Below are positions 41,282 to 50,423 of a DNA stretch of 52,556 nucleotides, in pieces. The notes beneath the pieces were generated by a model. It saw nothing but the letters and a program-made list of their open reading frames with translations. It made no database searches and was not told the DNA's origin. Each line of letters starts with the position of its first letter. Position 1 is the first letter of the stretch. A program made the position numbers and the translations under genes. The stretch covers positions 1-52,556 of the forward strand of contig JAIKXQ010000040.1 of assembly GCA_024684035.1 (NCBI GenBank), given 5' to 3'. Source of the stretch: Eubacterium sp. (GTDB lineage Bacteria; Bacillota; Clostridia; Lachnospirales; Lachnospiraceae).

Positions 41282-41794
41282 TTACTCCGTTTTATCCTCC
41301 GCGTTCTCTGACGGGGAATATTTCTTTGTGCCGATGAGCTTCCACACAGCATCCAGATCTTTCACATCCACATCTTCCGGGATATCCGTAAAATCAGTGA
41401 TGGTGCAATTTCCCTCAAGATCTTCATAGATATATACGATGGAATTCATCGGTTTAGCATCCGGAACAACGGCGGTTACTTTGCAGAGAATGGCGTGATT
41501 TTTTCCTGCCACCACCTGACTTCCAAGATAAGCCTCCGGCTCAATGGTGCTTCCAACAAAGTCTTCCTCCGCCTTTTCCAGGATTTTTTTGACCTCGTCC
41601 GTCACCTCGGACGATTCCGCCCGTCCCCATCCTCCGCACAGGATTTCCTCCACGGAATCCGCCTGCACCTCCGCGCTCTCCGTCCGGACAGCATCCGCCT
41701 CCTTCGGTTTTGTGTCCGAAGCATTCCCACAGGCCGTTGCTGCAGCTGCCATTCCTGCTACCAGCGTCGCTATCACCCATTTCTTTCTATTCAT
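41282..41794 (-). CDS. Lipoprotein with a cystatin-like QVVAG domain
   Basis: A 170-residue lipoprotein: signal peptide MNRKKWVIATLVAGMAAAAT, Cys22 in ATAC, then an acidic linker. The domain at about 50-140 begins GGWGRAESSEVTDEVKKILEKA, contains AYLGSQVVAGKNHAILCKVTAV and ends VYIYEDLEGNCTITD. One helix followed by strands with QVVAG is the cystatin layout, and QxVxG is the cystatin inhibitory loop. Gut Clostridia have many such domains, as I recall, with no proven role. GGGAGG precedes the ATG. Confidence 0.75.
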   Translation of the reverse strand: MNRKKWVIATLVAGMAAAATACGNASDTKPKEADAVRTESAEVQADSVEEILCGGWGRAESSEVTDEVKKILEKAEEDFVGSTIEPEAYLGSQVVAGKNHAILCKVTAVVPDAKPMNSIVYIYEDLEGNCTITDFTDIPEDVDVKDLDAVWKLIGTKKYSPSENAEDKTE

Positions 41795-41970
41795 AAATAT
41801 CCTCCCGTCCTGTATTGCGGACTTGTTTTCATATCAAAGCTCAGCATCAGCGATCTGATAATTTATCATCTATATTATAGCATTTTTTCTATGATAGCAG
41901 GATATTTTGATGTTATTTTATATCTCTCGAAAGGTGATAGTTTTATCTCAGCGTCAATGCTTTGATTTCA

Positions 41971-42020
41971 AAAAAATAGAGAACCACCGGTAGGCGATTT
42001 TCGCGTTACCGATGATTCTC
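41971..42020 (-). terminator. Rho-independent terminator of the C_GCAxxG_C_C operon
   Basis: On the minus strand a 14-base arm (42007-42020) pairs with 41979-41992 with few mismatches, GAGAATCATCGGTA against TACCGGTGGTTCTC, and is followed by TATTTTTTT. It begins six bases past the stop at 42026. The rest of the 41795-42025 gap shows no gene. Confidence 0.8.
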
Positions 42021-42025
42021 ATCTG

Positions 42026-42421
42026 TCATCTCTGTATTCCGAGTACTTCACCGTAGATCATTACCGCATTCCTCACACAGTCCTCGCAGGGGCACAGAGG
42101 TTTTCCGTCTGTGACAGCCTTGAGGTCTCTGCACTTAATGGCGCCGCATCTCTTACCGAATTCTTCCTGAATCTGACGCGTGACTTTGAGCGTTCCCTTG
42201 CCTTCGGTTTTCAGTCCCGCAATCATACCGGCACCGATGAGAGCCCCGCAGGTTGCCTCCAGATTTCCCATGCCGGCGCAGAAGCCGGCAGATATCTGTT
42301 TCAGCTGTTCCTCCGTCAAAGCTGTCTGGTCTGCCAGCGCCGCCGTAACCGCCTGGGCACAGTTATACTGCCCGGACATTTTCAGTTCTACTGCTTTTTC
42401 CGCCCGCTCCTGTAATGTCAT
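42026..42421 (-). CDS. C_GCAxxG_C_C family protein
   Basis: A 131-residue protein with the family's conserved cysteines: YNCAQAV near 19, the central GNLEATCGALIGAGMIAG (the GCAxxG-type core), and C-terminal CGAIKCRDL and LCPCEDCVRNA. The family is widespread in anaerobes. A redox or metal-cluster role is suspected, but function is unknown. The ribosome site GGAGCGAAAGG precedes the ATG. Last gene of a short run of membrane-protein genes. Confidence 0.85.
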   Translation of the reverse strand: MTLQERAEKAVELKMSGQYNCAQAVTAALADQTALTEEQLKQISAGFCAGMGNLEATCGALIGAGMIAGLKTEGKGTLKVTRQIQEEFGKRCGAIKCRDLKAVTDGKPLCPCEDCVRNAVMIYGEVLGIQR

Positions 42422-42452
42422 CCTTTCGCTCCTTTCTCCGCAGGAATCCGGT

Positions 42453-42641
42453 TCACCGATTCCCGCAGCTCTTTCGAATCACCAGCGGCCATACACACAC
42501 CGCAAAAAGTGCCAGGATCATTCTTGAGATAAAATTCCCCCAATGATCTCCCATTGCCGCTACAATAGTCGCCGGGTCGAACCACTCCTTCCAGTCAAAA
42601 CACAATGCCGCACCGGATATCCGCCCGATTATTTCAGCCAA
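42453..42641 (-). CDS. Small membrane protein, doubtful
   Basis: A 62-residue frame from a TTG start that overlaps the end of the upstream membrane-protein gene by 13 bases. One hydrophobic helix near the C-terminus (MILALFAVCVWPLVI) follows a WFDPATIVAAMGDHWG segment. Coupling by overlap and the amphipathic start are plausible, but there is no strong ribosome site and I know no homologue. Confidence 0.35.
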   Translation of the reverse strand: MAEIIGRISGAALCFDWKEWFDPATIVAAMGDHWGNFISRMILALFAVCVWPLVIRKSCGNR

Positions 42642-43006
42642 AAAATCTTCGCCCCCGCTACGAAAAACAGCAGGACAAAGGAAAGAACCAAGGGGATGAT
42701 GCTGATACCAAACCTGGCTGTTGCCAATGCCAGCAAGCCTCCCAGGGCGGTTATAACGAAGACAGAAACGTTCATGCCGGTTATTTGGGTCTGTGCACCT
42801 TCGAAATCACTTATTTTCCAAAGGATGTACAGCGGGAGGAGACAAAGAATAATCAGTCCACTGCTACTGGCTTCGACAACCTGAAGGTGCCTTCCTATAG
42901 AAAATATGGTGATTGCCATGCCATATACGACGATGACCGAAAGAAATGTAAAGACTTCAAGGTTCAAAATTCTACAAATCTCTTTGTTGCCGTTGTTTTG
43001 TTCCAT
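42629..43006 (-). CDS. Multi-pass small membrane protein (DUF6442-like)
   Basis: A 125-residue protein with about four hydrophobic segments (about 18-36, 48-64, 78-96 and 104-122) and a charged N-terminus (MEQNNGNKEICRIL). The size and layout recall DUF6442-type proteins, but I cannot confirm the family. GGGGGAAC precedes the ATG. Heads a run of two or three minus-strand genes. Confidence 0.6.
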   Translation of the reverse strand: MEQNNGNKEICRILNLEVFTFLSVIVVYGMAITIFSIGRHLQVVEASSSGLIILCLLPLYILWKISDFEGAQTQITGMNVSVFVITALGGLLALATARFGISIIPLVLSFVLLFFVAGAKIFWLK

Positions 43007-43175
43007 TCTCTAGTTCCCCCCATCTATATAAATCAAACGACAGAAGTCGCCTGTGTTCCTGCGTTAATGAGTTAACTATTTATGTATCGGCAGAATTATG
43101 ACGTGTATAAGGGGAATATTTGAAAAAAAATGTTTTTTCTAGATCCGTTACTTTTCCATCACATAGGCAGAGGGC

Positions 43176-43502
43176 TTATATCTTATCCCGGTTTTGTAAA
43201 GTATGCACGAATCGTCTTACTTCCATGATGTGTTCTCCATCTTCGTGTATCACCACATAGTAAACAATATAGTTTCCAACGTAGATTCGATAGTACGGGT
43301 AATCTCGTTTCTTTTTCGACATTACCGGTTCATATCCTTCCGGATTACTCGCAAGTCGTTTCTGAATTGCTTTTTCGACATCGTCGAGGAGCTTTTCCGC
43401 AGAAGATGGATTTCTCAATCGGTTAGCAATATACATTACCGCAGTTTCGAGTTCCGATTGGAATAGAGGAAGGTATCGTACTATATAGTTCTGATCAGCC
43501 AT
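43176..43502 (-). CDS. RelE/ParE-type toxin
   Basis: A 108-residue basic protein with the ParE/RelE fold: helical start FQSELETAVMYIANRLRNPSSAEKLLDDVEKAI, then strands including YPYYRIYVGNYIVYYVV and a closing VRRFVHTLQNRD. Toxins of this kind cut mRNA on ribosomes (RelE) or poison gyrase (ParE); which one is not clear. The start overlaps the antitoxin stop by eight bases, the usual antitoxin-first order. Confidence 0.85.
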   Translation of the reverse strand: MADQNYIVRYLPLFQSELETAVMYIANRLRNPSSAEKLLDDVEKAIQKRLASNPEGYEPVMSKKKRDYPYYRIYVGNYIVYYVVIHEDGEHIMEVRRFVHTLQNRDKI

Positions 43503-43752
43503 TTAGCATTCTCCGAATAGAACCAAAAACTTCATCATGTGTCAATCTTTCCTCTGTCGAAGACGCAGCCGCGTCCGCAACATCCATAATGTATTCTTCC
43601 GGTTCAGTGATTCTTGAATATGCTTCAAGACTTAAGACAACCATTGACCCATATCCGTTTTTCGTCAAATAAACAGTTTCTCCACTTTGTACTATTTTTT
43701 CTATATCTGTGAATTTATTACGTAAATCGGAAACTGGTCTGATCTGCATCAT
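43495..43752 (-). CDS. Phd/YefM-type antitoxin
   Basis: An 85-residue protein: the N-terminal DNA-binding half MQIRPVSDLRNKFTDIEKIV and VYLTKNGYGSMVVLSLEAY is the Phd/YefM signature, and the C-terminal acidic tail should wrap the toxin. A strong ribosome site (AAGGAGG, eight bases) precedes the first of two ATGs. It and the toxin probably repress their own promoter through the dyad at 43772-43800. Confidence 0.88.
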   Translation of the reverse strand: MMQIRPVSDLRNKFTDIEKIVQSGETVYLTKNGYGSMVVLSLEAYSRITEPEEYIMDVADAAASSTEERLTHDEVFGSIRRMLNG

Positions 43753-43771
43753 ATGAATTGCCTCCTTAATA

Positions 43772-43823
43772 CTATCATTTACTTATCAATATAATGATAG
43801 CATAACAAGCGTATTTATATCAA
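43772..43823 (-). promoter_or_regulatory. Promoter and operator dyad of the toxin-antitoxin pair
   Basis: CTATCATT (43772-43779) and AATGATAG (43793-43800) form an eight-base inverted repeat. A candidate promoter on the minus strand, TTGATA (43818-43823), 18 bases, TATCAT (43794-43799), has its -10 box inside one arm, as expected for autorepression by the toxin-antitoxin complex. Confidence 0.55.
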
Positions 43824-43886
43824 TATTTCTTGATTTATGAGTAAAAGAAAAGAGCCCCGTTCCAATAAGATCCTCACGAATGGATA

Positions 43887-46800
43887 TCACAATCCCGTTT
43901 CCACCGTCAGACGGCTTCCATCTTTCGTCTTCTTGACACGGATCTGCTGAGGGATGTTCTCCATCAGTTCCTCCCGATGGCTGATAATTCCCACAAGCTT
44001 ATTGGTGCCGGAGAGGTTGATCAGAATATCCATTGCACTCTCTATAGACTTTCTGTCCAGGGTTCCGAAGCCCTCGTCGATAAACAGGGCGTCCATCTGA
44101 ATGCCACCCAGGTTCATAGAAACCGTATCGGACAGACCAAGTGCCAGACTCAGAGAAGCTTTAAAGCTCTCTCCTCCGGACAGGTTGCCTACCGGACGCC
44201 TGTGGCCGGTAAAATTGTCCAGGACTTCCAGATCAAGGAAGGTATTGCTCTTCTTTCCAAGGGAGTCTTCCTGCCGATACAATTCATACTGCCCGTCACT
44301 CATAGGAAGAAGCCTTCTGTTCGCTGCAGCGATGATTCCATCAAAGCCAGCCGCCTGGATGTACTGTTCGAGCGTAATCTTCCCGTTTCCGGTGGTTCCT
44401 TTTACCAGATTGTACAGTCTTGTGCTGATACTGTTCTCTTTTCGAGCCTTCTCCAGCGCTTCTTCTTGAGCAGAGATTTTCTCAAGTTTGTCCCGATTCC
44501 CCTGAAGTCTGTTCCGGATGGAGTTGCACTCTCTTTGAATGTTCTCCACCTGCGTCTTCTGTGAATCACAGGTTTCCTGAAGCTGAGCCACGTCAACCAT
44601 CCGGCGTCCTTCGGCGTCTTTCTCTGCATCCACCAACTGCGTCTTATTCGTAGTAACTTCCTGTCTGTAGCGGTTAATCTCTGTCTCGGCTGCTGCGATT
44701 TCATCTTCTGTGCGCACGTTGCCGAGCATTTCGTCCACCGATGCAAAAGCATTCTCCCGTACTGCAGCATCCAGCTTCTGTCTGCTGCCCTCAGCTTCTT
44801 CTTGCGCTTTCACCAGAGAATCAAGCAGTGTCTTTAAGGCAGACTTCTCCGATGCCAGTTTTTCGCCAGCCTTTTTGCTTGTTTCCTCAGATTCTTTGAT
44901 CCGGTCTTCGATTTCCTGCTTTTGGATCTGTGCTTTCCCTCTCTCTGCCTCTGCGGTTTTCCAGCTGTCAAAGCTCAGCTCTGTCAGAGTTTTCAGAACA
45001 GCTTCTTTCTCCGCTTTGGCCGTCTCTGTCTCCTGTTTCTTATTCCTGAAGTTTTCCTTATCTTTCGTCAGAGTCTCTGTTTTGGCTCCCTGCGCCTTAT
45101 CCAGATCATCTTTTGCCTGAGCGAGAACCTCGTCATCCTTCTTCAAATCTATCTGCCGTCTGGTATTCTCTTTAAGCTTCTCGCTTACGGTATCCCGGGC
45201 TGCTTTGATGTCGTTGATCAGATCCTCCAGTTCTCTGCCAGTGCCATCCATATCAAGGATCTTATTCTCCAGGCAGTCAAGGATATCTTCCCGCAGGCGA
45301 ACCTCAAATTCTCCCAGCGAAGTTTTCGCAGTTTCCGCAGCTGTATTTGCTTTTGCCTTTTCTGACTGAAGCCTCTCTTCAACGACCTTTAATTCTTCGA
45401 ACCTCTCTTCAGTGACTGCCTCTTTCGGAATCGTAGCAAGTTCCGGGTGATGTACAGAGCCGCAGACAGGACATTTCTGCCCCTCCTCGAGTCCCTGCGC
45501 CAGGATGCCTGCACGGCAGTCGTCCAGAATTCTCTCAGCTTCCATACGTTCTTTATTCGCCTTTTCGTATGCCTCAAAGGCTTCTTTATAATCCGACTGC
45601 CTGCGGACGAGATCTTCCTTCTTGCTCTCTCTATCGGGTATTTCGGTATCGATAATTGTATTCATACGATCTCGCAAATCCCTGATTTTCTCGCCGGCAG
45701 CGATGATCTCTACCAGTTTTTCCGGTGTATTTTTAAGCTTTTCTATCGTTTCTTTGAGCGCTTCGATTTCGTCTTTAAGAGCTTTCTCTCTTTCCTCTAA
45801 CGAGGTCTCTTCAGCCGCAAATCCCCGGGAAGCATTTTCCAGTTTCTCAATTTCACCGGTCAGTTCTTCTCTTTGGCGATACTTACTCTCTTCCTGATCA
45901 ATCGTGGTGATCAGCTTTTGAAGTTTATCTGCCTCCGGCTGTTTTTCTTTTGCCTGCGTCAGGGATGTGCCGGCCTGTCCGGCTTTCATCTCGGCATTCT
46001 TTACCGCTTCTTCTTTTTGTGAGATCTGAGATTCAATCCCTTCTACGTTCTTTGCCTTATCTTTCCATGACGAATAAACAGGCATCACCTCTCTGGTCGC
46101 CCGTTTCTGTCTGGTTAAGAGCTTTTCTTTTTCATCAATTTCCGGCTTCTTCCCGGCCAGTTCTTTTTCTTTTGCCTGAAGGCCTTCCAGTCTGGAAATA
46201 AACCCGTTATTCGTCTCTGCAGTTGCGAGATCTTTATTACTCTTTTCACACTCCGCCTCCAGAGCCTTCCGTCTTTCGTCCGCTCCTGCCAGCTTCGTTT
46301 CATCCGAACCGATAACATTCTTTATCGTCTCCATGATTTCTTCCAGATTCCAGGCACTTCCGGATCTCTTTGCACGCTCCTGAAGTTCTGCCAATGACTC
46401 CGCAGCTTCTTCCCCTGCATCCACCGCAACATCAGAAAAATACTGTACGATGCTATCCTCAGTTCGCGCTTTCTGCTTGTAGCTGACATCCATACGGTCT
46501 TTGAGCTTAAATTCGATACTGTTGTAGCCACTGGTCTGAAAAATCGTTCGCAGGATCTTCGTCCGCTCATCCGTTTTCGCATTGAGCAGCGCCCAGAATT
46601 CCCCCTGCGCGATCATAGCAATCTGTTTGAATTGCTTTACATCCACGTGGAGGAGGTCTTTTACGGCCTCATTTACCTGTTTTTGTCCCTCGATGGGGGT
46701 ATCGTCTCCCGAATAAAAAACAGCGTTTTCTTTGATGGAAATCATTCCGTCGCCACGTTTTTTCTTCCGCTCATACTCAGGGCTTCTCTTGACATGGTAG

Positions 46801-47069
46801 TCCCTGCCCTGATGTGTAAAGTAAAAATCGACGTAGGTCTCCGTTGTTTCCTTCGCGTACTCGCTTCGGAGATTCTTTGTATCCCTGTAGGAACCACTGG
46901 TCTCTCCATACAACGCAAAACAGATCGCGTCAAAAATAGTAGTCTTTCCCGCTCCCGTATCACCGGAGATCAGAAACAGGCCTTTGTCCTCGAATGTAGA
47001 AAACTCGATGGCAGGCATCTCGTCGGCGTAGGGTCCGAATGCGCTCATAATCAGTTTAACCGGCTTCAT
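43887..47069 (-). CDS. sbcC: SbcC nuclease subunit (SMC-like ATPase)
   Basis: A 1060-residue protein: N-terminal FGPYADEMPAIEF and Walker A GDTGAGKTTIFDAICFALYGETSG, two long coiled-coil arms, a zinc-hook CPVCG near residue 533, and C-terminal signature LSGGESFKASLSLALGLSD with Walker B MDALFIDEGFGTLD. With SbcD it opens hairpins and cuts double-strand ends. I start at ATG 47067-47069 behind GAGGCAGG; a GTG three codons earlier is possible. It overlaps the SbcD stop by 14 bases. Confidence 0.95.
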   Translation of the reverse strand: MKPVKLIMSAFGPYADEMPAIEFSTFEDKGLFLISGDTGAGKTTIFDAICFALYGETSGSYRDTKNLRSEYAKETTETYVDFYFTHQGRDYHVKRSPEYERKKKRGDGMISIKENAVFYSGDDTPIEGQKQVNEAVKDLLHVDVKQFKQIAMIAQGEFWALLNAKTDERTKILRTIFQTSGYNSIEFKLKDRMDVSYKQKARTEDSIVQYFSDVAVDAGEEAAESLAELQERAKRSGSAWNLEEIMETIKNVIGSDETKLAGADERRKALEAECEKSNKDLATAETNNGFISRLEGLQAKEKELAGKKPEIDEKEKLLTRQKRATREVMPVYSSWKDKAKNVEGIESQISQKEEAVKNAEMKAGQAGTSLTQAKEKQPEADKLQKLITTIDQEESKYRQREELTGEIEKLENASRGFAAEETSLEEREKALKDEIEALKETIEKLKNTPEKLVEIIAAGEKIRDLRDRMNTIIDTEIPDRESKKEDLVRRQSDYKEAFEAYEKANKERMEAERILDDCRAGILAQGLEEGQKCPVCGSVHHPELATIPKEAVTEERFEELKVVEERLQSEKAKANTAAETAKTSLGEFEVRLREDILDCLENKILDMDGTGRELEDLINDIKAARDTVSEKLKENTRRQIDLKKDDEVLAQAKDDLDKAQGAKTETLTKDKENFRNKKQETETAKAEKEAVLKTLTELSFDSWKTAEAERGKAQIQKQEIEDRIKESEETSKKAGEKLASEKSALKTLLDSLVKAQEEAEGSRQKLDAAVRENAFASVDEMLGNVRTEDEIAAAETEINRYRQEVTTNKTQLVDAEKDAEGRRMVDVAQLQETCDSQKTQVENIQRECNSIRNRLQGNRDKLEKISAQEEALEKARKENSISTRLYNLVKGTTGNGKITLEQYIQAAGFDGIIAAANRRLLPMSDGQYELYRQEDSLGKKSNTFLDLEVLDNFTGHRRPVGNLSGGESFKASLSLALGLSDTVSMNLGGIQMDALFIDEGFGTLDRKSIESAMDILINLSGTNKLVGIISHREELMENIPQQIRVKKTKDGSRLTVETGL

Positions 47070-48213
47070 GTAATACACCTGCCTCTCTCGCCACTGTTCT
47101 CATGACGTCCATTTCCTCTTCGCTGATTTCACAGCCATACATCTGTCTGTAAAAATCGCTGATCAGTTCATCAAAGGATCTATTCTCCGCGATCTTTGAA
47201 ATATCCACCTGCTCGATTTCCCTGGTATGCGAATTGTCATAATCAATTTTTACCGTATTGGGATAGGTCTGCTGAAAAATGCCCATGGCGTCGCTTATGA
47301 TTTCCTCATCCGTAAGCGTTGCATAGATGAAATCCTCCGGTGCAGTGACGTTCGCCTTATCAAGCAGGACTTTTAACTCACCTTTCAGATGTCTCATATT
47401 CCGCATGGGTCTGATGGGAACCAGTTCAATCTCCACTTTGCCTTTTCCGCTGACGGTAATGATCGGTACGGATTTCTCATTGTTCACTTCGCTGAGAGAA
47501 TACTTGAGAGGCGAACCGGAATATCTGACTTCCCTGCGTCCCACCTGTTGCGGGGAGTGAATGTGTCCCAGCGCCACATAGTCAAATGCATCGAAACAGT
47601 CACAGCCGATTTTTTCAATGGTTCCCACACTCTGCGTTCCGAGACTCTCCGAGCCGGAGAGCTCCGGATCCTCACTCTTTCCCATTACAAACTGATGTGC
47701 CACCAGCACGTTGTTTCTTGATTCATCAATATCCGCCTGATCAAGAATTGCCCGAACCGCATCATCATAGGACTCGATCTTTGCCTCCGTCAGGAAATGT
47801 CTCACCTGAGAAGCTTTCACAAACGGAAGCAGATAGATATCTGTCTCATCTTCACCCACCTTCAGCGTATGCTTCTGAAGATTTCCCTCATACTTCGTGG
47901 AAATAAAAATATGATTGGCCTCAAACAGATTGCTTCCGTAATTCAGTCGTTCATCGGAATCGTGGTTTCCGCTCACCATATATACGTAGACATTCCTTTT
48001 GGCCAGATTGCTCAGAAAATAGTCGAGCATTCTCGTCGCCGCTTCACTGGGTATTGCCTTATCATAGACATCTCCAGCGATCAAAACAGCGTCTACCGCC
48101 TGCTGATCAACGATCCCCAGTAATTGATCCAACATATATTCCTGATCTTTTGTCAGGTCAAACTCACCCAGCGATTTGCCCAGATGCAAATCACCTATGT
48201 GCATTAGTTTCAT
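47056..48213 (-). CDS. sbcD: SbcD nuclease subunit
   Basis: A 385-residue Mre11-type phosphoesterase: MKLMHIGDLHLGKSL (first metal ligands), LIAGDVYDKAIP, VSGNHDSDERL and ALGHIHSPQQV are the calcineurin-like metal-site motifs. It is the nuclease partner of SbcC. I start at ATG 48211-48213 (GAGGGGGAAC upstream) rather than ten codons earlier, because MKLMHIGDLH is the conserved N-terminus. The 48214-48423 gap upstream shows only AT-rich DNA with a possible -10 TATACT. Confidence 0.95.
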   Translation of the reverse strand: MKLMHIGDLHLGKSLGEFDLTKDQEYMLDQLLGIVDQQAVDAVLIAGDVYDKAIPSEAATRMLDYFLSNLAKRNVYVYMVSGNHDSDERLNYGSNLFEANHIFISTKYEGNLQKHTLKVGEDETDIYLLPFVKASQVRHFLTEAKIESYDDAVRAILDQADIDESRNNVLVAHQFVMGKSEDPELSGSESLGTQSVGTIEKIGCDCFDAFDYVALGHIHSPQQVGRREVRYSGSPLKYSLSEVNNEKSVPIITVSGKGKVEIELVPIRPMRNMRHLKGELKVLLDKANVTAPEDFIYATLTDEEIISDAMGIFQQTYPNTVKIDYDNSHTREIEQVDISKIAENRSFDELISDFYRQMYGCEISEEEMDVMRTVAREAGVLHEAG

Positions 48214-48423
48214 TTCGTTCCCCCTCGCTATATTATCAAGCATCTTCCACTTTCGCGTTTAAAGGAGTATAATGTCACATTTTTCAAAAATATACCCATT
48301 TAACACTGTTTTTACTTCTTTATCCCTTTACGCTGTAATATTCCTTCTTGACCGGATCATAAGTGCTTTCTGTATCAGGGATCCTACCTCTCTCATGCTC
48401 TTTCCTCCCAAATTACTCCGCTG

Positions 48424-49425
48424 CTATCCTTCCTGCTTCATACTTTCCATATATGCAACCACGTACTCGCGCAGCTCTTCGACCACATCGTCCGGACCCA
48501 CAAGCTGCACCCTGGGTCCCAAGCCGAACAACCAGCCGAAAAAATGCTGACTAACGGTTACGTCTACATTAAACTCACTGTGGTTTTCATCCACCGGATA
48601 GAAGGTTATGTCCTTGCCGAAGCGATCCAGGAATACGCCGCAAAGGGTATTCTCAAACCGGATCCGCACATTCCTTCTGTTCCCTCCATACATGGCAAAG
48701 GTTGTCTTGGAGACGTTGGCCATGTCATATTCTTTGAACTCTTTCTGACCGCTTCTCTCATCTTCCGTGATGGAGATACGCATCATCTTGTCGACACGAT
48801 AGCTCTTCACCATTTGAGCCCAGTCATCGTAGGCAATCATGTAGTAATTCTCATCCACCCAGGTCAGTGCCCAGGGACTTACGACAAACCAGTTATCATG
48901 ATTCCTGGCAACAAGCTTCTTGTTGATGTCCCATTTATAGTACTTGAAGCGGATCTTTCGATTCTCGTTGATGGCTGTGTAGACTTCATCCACGTTGTAG
49001 AAAACACTCTCGTTCATGGCTTTCACGCGATCATCCATGAAGACCTGACGCTGCAGCGTCTTGCCCTGATATTCGCTGACAAAGCGCTTCACTTTTGCAA
49101 TCAACTCCCTGGATTTCGTCCGCGTGATGAACTTGGAAGACTGAATCGCATCCACAAGAAGCTTCACCTCTGCCAGCTCAAACTCACGCTTTCCCACATG
49201 GTAGTATGTTTTCGGGCCTCTCTGTTCTTTGAGGATCTCAATACCGAACTTATTCCTCATATCCTCAAAATCCGAATAGATACTTTTGCGTTCTGCCGTC
49301 ACATCATACTTCTCCAGCTCCTTCATGATCTGCGGCATCGTCAATGCATGCTCATCATCCGTTTTCTCCAGCATGATTCGCATCAGGTATATAAGCTTAA
49401 ACTTTAGATTCGTTCCTCTGGACAT
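48424..49425 (-). CDS. WYL-domain transcriptional regulator
   Basis: A 333-residue protein: N-terminal winged HTH (about 1-75, FKLIYLMRIMLEKTDDEHALTM, ERKSIYSDFEDMRNKFG), then a WYL sensor domain (about 140-225, RKIRFKYYKWD, VVSPWALTWVDENYYMIAYDD, KSYRVDKM) and a WCX C-terminal extension. Such regulators often respond to DNA or nucleotides and sit near DNA repair or defence genes; here SbcDC lies downstream. GGGGG precedes the ATG at a ten-base spacing, and a TATAAT -10 lies at 49465-49470. Confidence 0.88.
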   Translation of the reverse strand: MSRGTNLKFKLIYLMRIMLEKTDDEHALTMPQIMKELEKYDVTAERKSIYSDFEDMRNKFGIEILKEQRGPKTYYHVGKREFELAEVKLLVDAIQSSKFITRTKSRELIAKVKRFVSEYQGKTLQRQVFMDDRVKAMNESVFYNVDEVYTAINENRKIRFKYYKWDINKKLVARNHDNWFVVSPWALTWVDENYYMIAYDDWAQMVKSYRVDKMMRISITEDERSGQKEFKEYDMANVSKTTFAMYGGNRRNVRIRFENTLCGVFLDRFGKDITFYPVDENHSEFNVDVTVSQHFFGWLFGLGPRVQLVGPDDVVEELREYVVAYMESMKQEG

Positions 49426-49485
49426 AGTAACAGTACCCCCCGCTGTTGTTTTTCTCTGTTGTCCATTATACTCGTCCGAATCCCG

Positions 49486-50151
49486 TCACGCACACGCAAA
49501 CCCCGAAAAATCAAACAAATCCCCCAGCGTACTTCCGATTCTCGTCGGCTCCATTGCTTCCTTGATTTTCCGAAGAGTCACATTGAAGAGATTCTCATCT
49601 CTGAAAATCTGAAGAAGCTCTGCGGTATTTCTCGCATCATCCAAGGCGTCATGTTCTCTTCCGGTAAAATCAATCCCGGCCATATTCAACGCCATCTTCA
49701 ATGACATCTGCCGTTTAAATCCCAAATGCGAATCGAACTCCTGCTGAAAATCAGACCAGGCATTTCCAAGGAGCTCCGCCTCTTCTGAAGATACATCGTA
49801 TCTCTTCAGGACTATTTCCTTTGCGATCTGGTTATAATCCGAATCGCTCCATGCATGGATCGTCACTGCATCGCCGGTTCCAAGACACCAGTTGGTAAAC
49901 ATGCGAAGCGCTTCGTTGAACTTTGGAGCATTCTCAACCATATCATCTGTAATTCCTGTCAGTATGGTGATGTTTCCTGCAATGCCATCCGAATACTCCG
50001 GTTTTACATACGTGCGAAAACAAGAAATTTCCTGCAGGTCATCATCGAGCATTACGGCGCCTATCTCGATCGTCTCCAGATTGCAGATTCTTCTTGCTTC
50101 TGATTTGCGACTGATACTGTTCATTTCCAGATCCACTACAATATGCTTCAT
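49486..50151 (-). CDS. DEDDh 3'-5' exonuclease (DnaQ-like)
   Basis: A 221-residue exonuclease: Exo I VVDLEMNS (Asp, Glu), Exo II region ITDDMVENAPKFNEAL, a middle HAWSDSDYNQIA and Exo III REHDALDDARNTAELL (His and Asp). It matches the DnaQ/KapD superfamily. Substrate, DNA or RNA, is not clear. GGGAGG precedes the ATG. The C-terminal tail of about 25 residues (EAMEPTRIGSTLGDLFDFSG) is beyond the core fold. Confidence 0.85.
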   Translation of the reverse strand: MKHIVVDLEMNSISRKSEARRICNLETIEIGAVMLDDDLQEISCFRTYVKPEYSDGIAGNITILTGITDDMVENAPKFNEALRMFTNWCLGTGDAVTIHAWSDSDYNQIAKEIVLKRYDVSSEEAELLGNAWSDFQQEFDSHLGFKRQMSLKMALNMAGIDFTGREHDALDDARNTAELLQIFRDENLFNVTLRKIKEAMEPTRIGSTLGDLFDFSGFACA

Positions 50152-50268
50152 GCGATACCTCCCTCAAACATGTCTTATTTTTTCTTCTATATATATATGA
50201 TATCGCATAAGGTGTCCGTTAAAAATGCCATCTTTTTTCTCAAGAAATGTGTGTAACCCTGCCTCTTG

Positions 50269-50298
50269 TTTAAAGTGGTCGAATTCGACCACTTTAAA
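50269..50298. repeat. Perfect 30-base palindrome
   Basis: TTTAAAGTGGTCGAA followed at once by its exact reverse complement, centred on an EcoRI-type GAATTC, with no loop. It lies between the exonuclease and radical SAM genes. It could be an operator for a dimeric regulator of the exonuclease, or a bidirectional transcription end; no U-tract supports the latter. Confidence 0.7.
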
Positions 50299-50381
50299 AC
50301 TTGGATTCGCCAGGAATATGAACCTTTTACCTTTGTAAAAACATAAGATCAAATGCGGGACGCAGTCCTTCGTATGTAAAC

Positions 50382-50411
50382 AAACGGCAGAGATTTCGAT
50401 CTCTGCCGTTT
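50382..50411 (-). terminator. Rho-independent terminator of the radical SAM gene
   Basis: A perfect 13-base-pair stem, AAACGGCAGAGAT with ATCTCTGCCGTTT, closed by a four-base loop (CGAA on the minus strand) and followed by GTTTAC. It begins 13 bases past the stop at 50424. Confidence 0.7.
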
Positions 50412-50423
50412 CCATTATACCTT

